Positions 9,018 through 14,940 of a stretch of DNA of 34,970 nucleotides are shown here, one piece after another (the first letter of the stretch is position 1; each line of letters opens with the position of its first letter). The stretch comes from Clostridiales bacterium (lineage in GTDB: Bacteria; Bacillota; Clostridia; Oscillospirales; JAAYXM01): NCBI GenBank assembly GCA_012515925.1, contig JAAYXM010000033.1, forward strand, positions 1 to 34,970, read 5' to 3'. The notes under the pieces are model-generated. The model made no database searches. It was not told where the DNA came from and worked only from the letters and a program-made list of their open reading frames with translations. A program made the position numbers and the translations under genes.

Positions 9018-9170
9018 TATATTCATGACTTTGCTTGTTATCCTCCCCCGAGGGGGAGGATTAAACGGCAACTATACTTATATTACGGAAACTAAATATA
9101 TTCATGACTTTGCTTGTTATCCTCCCCCGAGGGGGAGGATTAAACGGCAATTATATTTATATTACGGGAG
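9018..9170. repeat. Tandem 79-bp duplication, each copy with a perfect TCCTCCCCC palindrome
   Basis: Two near-identical units (about 9018-9096 and 9097-9170) lie head to tail in the gap between the GHL10 gene and dusB. Both contain ATTCATGACTTTGCTTG, a palindrome of nine-base arms TCCTCCCCC and GGGGGAGGA around GA (9041-9060 and 9120-9139), then TTAAACGGCAA, and both end in TTATATTACGG. The first unit differs from the second at only a few positions, so the duplication is recent. The second unit ends in the GGGAG that serves as the dusB ribosome site. Confidence 0.85.
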
Positions 9171-9179
9171 AAGTATATA

Positions 9180-10151
9180 TTGAATATCGGAGATGTAAAA
9201 ATAAACGGCCGGGTGTTTCTCGCGCCGATGGCGGGCGTTACCGATTTCGCGTTTCGCGCGGTATGCCGTGAGCTCGGCGCGTCACTCACATATACCGAGA
9301 TGATAAGCAGCCGTGCCCTTGTTTATCAGGATAAGAAGACATGCCGCCTGCTCGATACGGACGGGCGCGATTTTCCGCTCGCGGTACAGATTTTCGGAAG
9401 CGACGCGGAAATAATGGCGGAGGCCGCGCGAAAGGCGGTAAGCCTTTCAAACGCCGCCCTGCTTGATATTAACATGGGCTGCCCGACTCCGAAAATCGTC
9501 TCAAACGGCGACGGCTGCGCGCTTATGAGGGATACAAAGCTTTCCGAAAAAATCATCCGCGCGGTGGTTTCCGCGGTAAGTATACCCGTGACGGTCAAAA
9601 TCCGCAAGGGCTGGGACGAAAGCCATATTAACGCCGTTGAGTTTTCCAAAACCGCTGAGGCCGCGGGCGCGGCCGCGATATGCGTTCACGGCAGAACAAG
9701 AACCCGGATGTATTCGGGCCGCGCGGATTGGGATATTATCGGACAAGCGGTATCCGCCGTAAAGATACCGGTTGTCGCGAACGGTGACATAAAAAGCGCG
9801 GAGGACTGCGTTAAAATCCTTGAGCACACGGGCGCCGCGGCCGCGATGATAGGCCGCGCGGCGCTCGGAAACCCCTGGATATTCTCCGAGGCAAACGCGG
9901 CAATCTCCGGCATTTCTCCGCCCGCGCCCCCGTCGCTTGAGGTACGCTTGGATACCGCCGCGCGTCAGATAGGCCTCTCCGCCGGCCGCAAGGGCGAAAA
10001 ACTCGCCATGCTCGAAGCCCGCCGGCATCTCGCGTGGTACTTAAAGGGTATCAGAAACGCGGGATGTTATAAGGACAGGGTATCCCACCTGTCCTCTTTG
10101 GATGAAATGTATACGCTTATTGACGAGATAAAATCCAATCGGGAAGACTAA
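9180..10151 (+). CDS. dusB: tRNA-dihydrouridine synthase
   Basis: This FMN-dependent enzyme reduces uridine to dihydrouridine in tRNA. The 323-residue product has the DusB signatures: FLAPMAGVTDFAFR (residues 13-26), the catalytic cysteine C101 in NMGCPTPKIVSNGDGCALM, VTVKIRKGWDE, VHGRTRTRMYSG and MIGRAALGNPWIF. Translation appears to start at a TTG at 9180, nine bases after GGGAG, since no ATG or GTG is better placed and the N-terminus aligns with family members. It is one of only three plus-strand genes here and converges on ung, with the two stop codons overlapping by four bases. Confidence 0.95.
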   Translation: MNIGDVKINGRVFLAPMAGVTDFAFRAVCRELGASLTYTEMISSRALVYQDKKTCRLLDTDGRDFPLAVQIFGSDAEIMAEAARKAVSLSNAALLDINMGCPTPKIVSNGDGCALMRDTKLSEKIIRAVVSAVSIPVTVKIRKGWDESHINAVEFSKTAEAAGAAAICVHGRTRTRMYSGRADWDIIGQAVSAVKIPVVANGDIKSAEDCVKILEHTGAAAAMIGRAALGNPWIFSEANAAISGISPPAPPSLEVRLDTAARQIGLSAGRKGEKLAMLEARRHLAWYLKGIRNAGCYKDRVSHLSSLDEMYTLIDEIKSNRED

Positions 10152-10816
10152 CCGAGCCGCCAGTCGACCGGCGTTTCCCCGTTTTCCGTTAAAATTCCGT
10201 TTGTCTTTGAAAAATGCCTGCATCCGAAAAAACCGTATGTCGCCGACAAGGGGCTCGGGTGCGCGGCTTCGAGTATGTAATGACGGGGGTTGGTAATAAG
10301 GCTCTTCTTTTCGCGCGCGGGTCTGCCCCAGAGCAGGAACACAACCGGCGTATCGCGGAAATTAAGACGCCGGATTACCTCGTCGGTAAATATCTCCCAG
10401 CCTTTGCCGCGGTGGGAATTCGCCTGCCCTTCCCGGACGGTCAGAACCGTGTTGAGCAGCAGGACTCCCTGCTTTGCCCACGGTATCAGACATCCGCCCG
10501 ACTGCGGCTCTATCCCCAAATCGGCGCGCAGCTCCTTGAATATATTGACAAGCGAGGGCGGCAGCGCTATACCCGGTTTTACGGAGAACGCGAGCCCGTG
10601 CGCCTGTCCCGGCCCGTGGTACGGGTCCTGCCCCAGTATCACGGCCTTGACGGACTCAAAGGGCGTAAGCCGCAGCGCGTTGAAAATGTCGTACATATCC
10701 GGGTATACGGTATGGTGCGTATATTCGTATTTCAGGAAATTACGCAGGTTATGATAGTATTCCTTATCGAATTCGTCCATTAACAGGTTGTCCCAGTCGT
10801 TACCCAAACATACCAT
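10148..10816 (-). CDS. ung: Uracil-DNA glycosylase
   Basis: The enzyme removes uracil from DNA as the first step of base excision repair. The 222-residue product is a standard family 1 UDG. It shows the water-activating motif GQDPYHGPGQAHGLAFSV (catalytic D64 and Y66), LLLNTVLTVREGQANSH, VFLLWGRPAREK, and the DNA-intercalation loop HPSPLSATYGFFGC near the C-terminus. The start ATG at 10816 follows a weak GGGG ribosome site. The gene lies just beyond the rpmE terminator, so its promoter may be in or near that short gap, or it may depend on read-through. Its 3' end overlaps the 3' end of convergent dusB. Confidence 0.97.
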   Translation of the reverse strand: MVCLGNDWDNLLMDEFDKEYYHNLRNFLKYEYTHHTVYPDMYDIFNALRLTPFESVKAVILGQDPYHGPGQAHGLAFSVKPGIALPPSLVNIFKELRADLGIEPQSGGCLIPWAKQGVLLLNTVLTVREGQANSHRGKGWEIFTDEVIRRLNFRDTPVVFLLWGRPAREKKSLITNPRHYILEAAHPSPLSATYGFFGCRHFSKTNGILTENGETPVDWRLG

Positions 10817-10841
10817 TTTTTTATCCCCGATATCTTTGTTG

Positions 10842-10873
10842 AAAACACCGGAGCGAAAAAGCCCCGGTGTTTT
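10842..10873 (-). terminator. Terminator after rpmE
   Basis: A 10-base stem AAAACACCGG/CCGGTGTTTT with a 12-base loop lies 13 bases past the rpmE stop. It ends in a T-run on both strands (four Ts on the minus, five or more on the plus), so it could work in both directions. It separates rpmE from ung. Confidence 0.75.
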
Positions 10874-10885
10874 TAAAATTCGTAA

Positions 10886-11098
10886 CTACTTGCCTTCCTT
10901 GGACATACCGAACTTCCGGTTGAACCTGTCAACACGCCCGCCGGTATCGACAAGCTTCTGCTTGCCGGTGAAATACGGATGGCACTTGGAACAAATATCG
11001 ATTCTTATGTCCTTTTTCGTCGAACCGGTTTCTATAACCTCGCCGCACGCGCAGGTTATCTTAGTCTGACCGTATTCGGGATGAATATCCTTTTTCAT
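10886..11098 (-). CDS. rpmE: 50S ribosomal protein L31 (zinc-binding type)
   Basis: The 70-residue protein begins MKKDIHPEYGQTKITCAC and contains four cysteines, C16, C18, C36 and C39 (CAC and CSKC), which is the zinc-containing form of L31. It ends with the family block KQKLVDTGGRVDRFNRKFG. The ATG at 11098 has GAGGTG six bases upstream; the frame stays open 23 codons further up but that part is AT-rich and has no ribosome site. A good promoter lies at 11139-11167 and a terminator at 10842, so it looks like a single-gene unit. Zinc-type L31 is often replaced by a zinc-free paralogue under zinc limitation, but no paralogue is visible here. Confidence 0.96.
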   Translation of the reverse strand: MKKDIHPEYGQTKITCACGEVIETGSTKKDIRIDICSKCHPYFTGKQKLVDTGGRVDRFNRKFGMSKEGK

Positions 11099-11138
11099 TT
11101 TGTTCACCTCTTTCGGCAGCCGATAATGCAACATTAGA

Positions 11139-11167
11139 ATGATACCACATGGAAATAAAAAAATCAA
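11139..11167 (-). promoter_or_regulatory. Promoter of rpmE
   Basis: On the minus strand TTGATT (11162-11167) and TATCAT (11139-11144) are 17 bases apart, matching a sigma-A promoter closely. The start point would be near 11132, giving a leader of about 35 bases with GAGGTG before the ATG. Confidence 0.7.
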
Positions 11168-11175
11168 GACTTTTA

Positions 11176-11222
11176 TGCTGACTCGTGGATGCTTTTATTG
11201 TGCTGACTCGTGGATGCTTTTA
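11176..11222. repeat. Two direct copies of a 22-bp repeat
   Basis: The copies at 11176-11197 and 11201-11222 are identical, begin TGCTGACTCGTGGATGC and are separated by three bases. Only two copies exist, so this is not a CRISPR array. Confidence 0.85.
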
Positions 11223-11388
11223 GCTTCAGCAACGGCATTTACGGAATTTACAGATGAGTGCTGACATCTTCTGTCAGTATTGAAAGATAAATTCAGGCTA
11301 CGGTTTGCGGTTGTCTGTGCTGACGTTCGGTGCTTCTATAGCTAAGAAACGCTTGAAAAAAATTGTAGATTTTTTACTGTATATAAAG

Positions 11389-11394
11389 TATAAT
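11389..11394 (+). promoter_or_regulatory. -10 box of the crcB transcript
   Basis: A perfect TATAAT lies seven bases before the predicted start of the riboswitch. No clear -35 is present at 17 bases; TTGTAG is 20 bases away. Confidence 0.5.
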
Positions 11395-11398
11395 AGAC

Positions 11399-11450
11399 AA
11401 AGGTGATGGAGTTCACCTTTATATGCTTAAAGCTAATGACTCCTACTTTA
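11399..11450 (+). ncRNA. Fluoride riboswitch (crcB motif) aptamer
   Basis: The sequence has the crcB motif order: GGTGATGGAGTTCACC (first stem with the GATGGNGTTC loop), a linker TTTATATGCTT, AAGCTAATGAC and CTCCTAC, close to the published fluoride aptamers. Fluoride binding stabilises a pseudoknot that prevents the terminator at 11438 from forming, so crcB is transcribed only when fluoride is present. The gene directly downstream encodes the expected fluoride channel, which supports the call. Confidence 0.93.
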
Positions 11451-11475
11451 AAAGGTAGGTGTCTTTTATTTTTTT
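11438..11475 (+). terminator. Riboswitch expression-platform terminator
   Basis: A hairpin CCTACTTT/AAGGTAGG, extended by an outer GAC/GTC pairing, is followed by TCTTTTATTTTTTT. Its left arm is the last segment of the aptamer (GACTCCTAC), so terminator and fluoride-bound aptamer are mutually exclusive. Confidence 0.88.
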
Positions 11476-11490
11476 AAGGAGATGACCGGA

Positions 11491-11865
11491 ATGCAAAAAC
11501 TTCTTATTGTTGGTATCGGTGGGTTTATAGGTTGCTGCTTGAGATATCTAATAACTTCATATTCTCCCGGAATATTCGGTACTCAACTGCCCTATGGGAC
11601 TTTAACAGTCAATGTAATAGGTGGGATTTTAATAGGTTTTATTATGAGTTTCGGTATTAAATCAGAGGTAATATCTCCTAATTTAAAATTATTTCTTACA
11701 ACCGGACTAATGGGTGGATTAACGACATTTTCCACATTCAGCTATGAAACAATAAGCCTTCTTGATGGCGGTAATTACTTATTAGGTGCTTTAAATATCA
11801 TCTTAAACCTGTTTTTAAGCCTTGGTGGCGTTATACTGGGCAAGCTCATATCACAAATACTATGA
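11491..11865 (+). CDS. crcB: Fluoride ion channel CrcB/FluC
   Basis: The 124-residue membrane protein has four hydrophobic segments and the Fluc signatures GGFIGCCLRY near the N-terminus, LTVNVIGGILIG in the second helix and GGLTTFSTFSYE in the third. Members form dual-topology dimers that export fluoride from the cytoplasm. I chose the ATG at 11491 because AAGGAG (11476-11481) lies nine bases before it; an ATG at 11482 directly abuts that site. The gene follows the fluoride riboswitch and is AT-richer than all its neighbours, with different codon use, so horizontal acquisition of the riboswitch-crcB cassette is plausible. A single copy is present; many Firmicutes have two. Confidence 0.95.
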   Translation: MQKLLIVGIGGFIGCCLRYLITSYSPGIFGTQLPYGTLTVNVIGGILIGFIMSFGIKSEVISPNLKLFLTTGLMGGLTTFSTFSYETISLLDGGNYLLGALNIILNLFLSLGGVILGKLISQIL

Positions 11866-11933
11866 TATCAGAACAATTGTGTTTCACTATTGAAAAAGTA
11901 AAAAGCGGCAATTATCCTTACAGCTCGCGGATT

Positions 11934-12623
11934 CTATACGTTAATTCCCATTAACTGCAGCGCGGATTTTGCCGCCATCTGCTCGGCTTCCTTTTTGCTG
12001 TGCCCTTCGCCCGTGCCTATCACGTTGCTGTTGAACAGCACCTCGACTATAAATTTCTTTTCGTGGTCGGGGCCGATTGCGTCACACAGGCGGTAGGACA
12101 TGACCTCCTCATGGCTTTTCTGAACAATCTCCTGAAGCAGCGTCTTGTAATCCGTAATCTCCTTGCTTTTGCCCTCTTCCTCGCGAAGTATGAACCGGTT
12201 TATAAACCGCCGCGCGACCTCCTCGCCGCCGTCTAAGTAAATCGCGCCGATAAGCGCCTCGAACGCGTCCGCCAATATCGAGGTTCTGTCGCGCCCGCCG
12301 CCGCTTTCCTCGCCTTTCCCGAGCATGAGGCAGGAGCCGAGCCCGATTTTGCGCGCGCTTTCGCATAGCGAGCTTTCGCACACAAGCGCCGACCTGCGTT
12401 TTGTAAGCTCACCCTCCTTAACGGACGGATATTTCTTATACAGGTATACCGAACATATCATACCGAGTACCGAATCTCCCAGAAACTCGAGACGCTCGTT
12501 GCTTTTAAGCTTTCTGTCGCGGTTTTCGTTGGCGTACGAGCTGTGTATCAGGGCAGTTTCTAAGTGTTTTCTGTTTTTGAATTTATATCCTATTCTCTCT
12601 TCCAGACGCTCCAAGCGGTTCAC
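11934..12623 (-). CDS. rnc: Ribonuclease III
   Basis: The enzyme cleaves double-stranded RNA in rRNA maturation and mRNA turnover. The 229-residue protein has the catalytic signature ERLEFLGDSVLGM (E46, D50), a second acidic pair in LADAFEALIGAIYLDGG, and a C-terminal dsRNA-binding domain from about residue 157 (DYKTLLQEIVQ through KKEAEQMAAKSAL). It starts with GTG at 12623; that GTG overlaps the plsX stop (GTGA), so translation is probably coupled to plsX, with GGAGG just upstream. It is the last gene of the long lysS-to-rnc run. The usual smc and ftsY neighbours are missing. Confidence 0.97.
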   Translation of the reverse strand: MNRLERLEERIGYKFKNRKHLETALIHSSYANENRDRKLKSNERLEFLGDSVLGMICSVYLYKKYPSVKEGELTKRRSALVCESSLCESARKIGLGSCLMLGKGEESGGGRDRTSILADAFEALIGAIYLDGGEEVARRFINRFILREEEGKSKEITDYKTLLQEIVQKSHEEVMSYRLCDAIGPDHEKKFIVEVLFNSNVIGTGEGHSKKEAEQMAAKSALQLMGINV

Positions 12624-13627
12624 CCCTCCGTCATAAATCCGATGTCTTTTTCGATTTTTCCGATTATTCCGGTGTTGACGAATTCATACGCCTGACCGAT
12701 CGCGTTTTTAAAAGCGACCGCGTTCGCCGAGCCGTGCGCCTTGATGACTGGCTTTGATATGCCGAGAAGCGGCGCGCCGCCCGTTTCGTTATAATCGAAT
12801 TTTCTCTTAAACCCGCGTATGCCGCCCGAAACCATAAGCGCGGATAGCTTTGTTAAAACAGACTTCATGAAAATACCCTTCAGCTCGCGCGCGAAGTACA
12901 GCCCCGCGCCCTCAATCGCCTTAAGCAGGATGTTCCCGGTAAACCCGTCGGTGACGATAACGTCCGCCGCGCCGTACAGGACGTCCCGGCTTTCGATATT
13001 GCCGATAAAGTTTATCCGCTCCCCTGTCCCGCTTAAAAGCTCGAACGCCGCCTGCCGGAGCTTGTCTCCCTTATGCGGCTCGGTACCGATATTTAAAAGC
13101 CCCACGCGCGGATTTTTAACATTAAACACGTTTTCCATATAGTACGCGCCCATATAGGCAAACTGCAGCAGGTACTCGGGCGTGCATTCGGCATTCGCGC
13201 CGCAGTCTATCAGAAGCGCCTTTCCGTTTTCCGTCGGCAGAAGCGGCGAAAGCGCCGCCCGGCGGATTCCCTTTATTCGCTTTGCAATAAGGGTTGACTG
13301 TATGAGTAACGCCCCCGTGCTTCCCGCGGAGACTAACGCGTCGCCCTCACCGTTTGCGAGCGCTCTTAACGCTACCGTCATCGAGGCGTCCTTTTTCTCC
13401 TGCATAACGCTTGCGGGGTTGTCGTCCATCGTAACGACCTCGCGCGCGTCTATAACCGTGCTTTCGATATCCGCGTATTCCGGATGGCTTTCCGAAACCG
13501 AAAGTATCTCCTCTTTCCTGCCGACTAAAACAGGCTCTATTTTGTATTCGCGCGCGGCCATCAGCGCGCCGTGAACAATCTCGCGCGGCGCGTTATCCCC
13601 GCCCATTGCGTCAATCAGTATCCTCAT
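12620..13627 (-). CDS. plsX: Phosphate acyltransferase PlsX
   Basis: PlsX converts acyl-ACP to acyl-phosphate, feeding PlsY in phospholipid synthesis at the inner face of the membrane. The 335-residue protein has the family N-terminus RILIDAMGGDNAP, then EVVTMDDNPASVMQEKKDAS, SAGSTGALL, IDCGANAECTPEYLLQFAYMG and VTDGFTGNILLKAIEGAG. The ATG at 13627 has GGAGGT five bases upstream, and the gene begins two bases after the trmFO stop. It overlaps rnc by four bases. In most Firmicutes plsX lies beside rpmF, fab genes or acpP; none is here. Confidence 0.96.
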   Translation of the reverse strand: MRILIDAMGGDNAPREIVHGALMAAREYKIEPVLVGRKEEILSVSESHPEYADIESTVIDAREVVTMDDNPASVMQEKKDASMTVALRALANGEGDALVSAGSTGALLIQSTLIAKRIKGIRRAALSPLLPTENGKALLIDCGANAECTPEYLLQFAYMGAYYMENVFNVKNPRVGLLNIGTEPHKGDKLRQAAFELLSGTGERINFIGNIESRDVLYGAADVIVTDGFTGNILLKAIEGAGLYFARELKGIFMKSVLTKLSALMVSGGIRGFKRKFDYNETGGAPLLGISKPVIKAHGSANAVAFKNAIGQAYEFVNTGIIGKIEKDIGFMTEG

Positions 13628-13629
13628 AA

Positions 13630-14940
13630 TTACCTCCCCGAATTAATGCCCGAATTTTCTATCTCTCTGAGCGCGCGTTCGGCAATCATAATCCTTTTAT
13701 TACGCTTGCCCTTAAACCGTTCCTCAAGACGCGCGATAATACCGAAATTTATGTTCATCGGCTGAAAATCCGTAACGCTCCTGTTGCTTACATACGCCGA
13801 AAGCGCGCCTATCGCGGTTTTGTCCGAAAAATTTTCCGGGGAAAGCCCCGAGAGCCTTCGCGCAAGCATCAGTCCCGCGCAAAGCCCGGAAGCCGCGGAT
13901 TCCACATACCCCTCGACGCCCGTAATCTGACCGGCGAAATACACATCGGGATTGTCTATGAGCGAATAATCCGGGTTAAGCAGCCGGGGCGAGTTTATAT
14001 ATGTGTTTCTGTGCATAACGCCGTATCGCGCGAACTCGGCGTTTTTTAAGGCGGGAATCATCGAGAAAACCCGCTTCTGCTCGCCGAATTTCAGATGCGT
14101 CTGGAACCCCACGAGATTATACAGCGTGCCCGCCGCGTTGTCGCGCCTTAGCTGTACGACCGCGTAGGGCATGCTGTTTGTTCTGGGGTCTGATAATCCG
14201 ACGGGCTTTAACGGCCCGAAAAGCAGCGTGTCGCGACCGCGGCGCGCCATAACCTCGACGGGCATACAGCCCTCGAACACGTTTTCGTCCTCAAAGCCGT
14301 GTATCTCCGCCTGCCCCGCGCCCGTCAGCTCACGGTGAAACGCCTCGTATTCCTCGCGGGTCATCGGGCAGTTTAAATAATCGTCCCCGCCCCTGCCGTA
14401 GCGCGAGGCGAAAAACGCGTGGTTTAAATCTATGCTTTCAGCCGTGACAATCGGCGCTGCGGCGTCATAAAAGCTCAGATAATCGGCACCGACAAGCTTA
14501 CGTATCGAATCCGCGAGCTTGTCCGAGGTCAACGGCCCCGTCGCGACAATCACGGGCATATCCGCCGGAATTTCCGTAACCTCGCCGTGTACGACCGTGA
14601 CGGACGGGTGGCTTGTAATCCTTCCCGTTACGGTTTTCGAAAACACTTCCCTGTCCACCGCGAGCGCGCCGCCCGCGGCGACGCGGCAGGCATCCGCGCA
14701 CGCCATTATAAGCGAGCCGAGCCGGCGCATCTCTTCCTTAAGAAGCCCGACCGCGTTTTCGATTATATCCGACCTTAAGGAGTTTGAGCATACAAGCTCC
14801 GCGAAATCATCGGAGTTATGCGCAGGCGTTCTTTTCTCCGGCTTCATCTCGTGCAGGAATACATTAATCCCGCGTTCCGCGAGCTGCCACGCGGCCTCGC
14901 AGCCCGCGAGCCCCGCGCCTATTACCCGGACATTATTCAT
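13630..14940 (-). CDS. trmFO: Folate-dependent tRNA (uracil-5-)-methyltransferase TrmFO
   Basis: TrmFO makes m5U54 in the tRNA T-loop using methylenetetrahydrofolate and FADH2, the Gram-positive alternative to SAM-dependent TrmA. The 436-residue protein shows the FAD motif VIGAGLAGCEAAWQLA at residues 5-20, HEMKPEKRTPAH, LVCSNSLRSD and a C-terminal FAD contact YFAGQITGVEGYVESAASG. The ATG at 14940 lies within the last codons of topA (8-base overlap), with AAAGG upstream. The order dprA-topA-trmFO is a standard Firmicutes arrangement. Confidence 0.97.
   Translation of the reverse strand: MNNVRVIGAGLAGCEAAWQLAERGINVFLHEMKPEKRTPAHNSDDFAELVCSNSLRSDIIENAVGLLKEEMRRLGSLIMACADACRVAAGGALAVDREVFSKTVTGRITSHPSVTVVHGEVTEIPADMPVIVATGPLTSDKLADSIRKLVGADYLSFYDAAAPIVTAESIDLNHAFFASRYGRGGDDYLNCPMTREEYEAFHRELTGAGQAEIHGFEDENVFEGCMPVEVMARRGRDTLLFGPLKPVGLSDPRTNSMPYAVVQLRRDNAAGTLYNLVGFQTHLKFGEQKRVFSMIPALKNAEFARYGVMHRNTYINSPRLLNPDYSLIDNPDVYFAGQITGVEGYVESAASGLCAGLMLARRLSGLSPENFSDKTAIGALSAYVSNRSVTDFQPMNINFGIIARLEERFKGKRNKRIMIAERALREIENSGINSGR

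Larger units (their letters stand above)
11168..11398. other. AT-richer intergenic segment with a short tandem repeat
   Basis: No gene is seen between the rpmE promoter and the fluoride riboswitch. Base composition shifts visibly towards A and T compared with the flanking genes. It contains the tandem repeat at 11176-11222 and two further TGCTGAC words near 11253 and 11319, then the promoter of crcB. Confidence 0.6.

Noticed and set aside
9001..9180. Rho-independent terminators at the CCCCCGAGGGGG hairpins
   Set aside because: The stems are strong but no T-run follows on either strand, and they lie upstream of both flanking genes, so terminator function is not supported.
11176..11222. CRISPR array
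   Set aside because: There are only two repeat copies with a three-base gap, no spacers and no cas genes.
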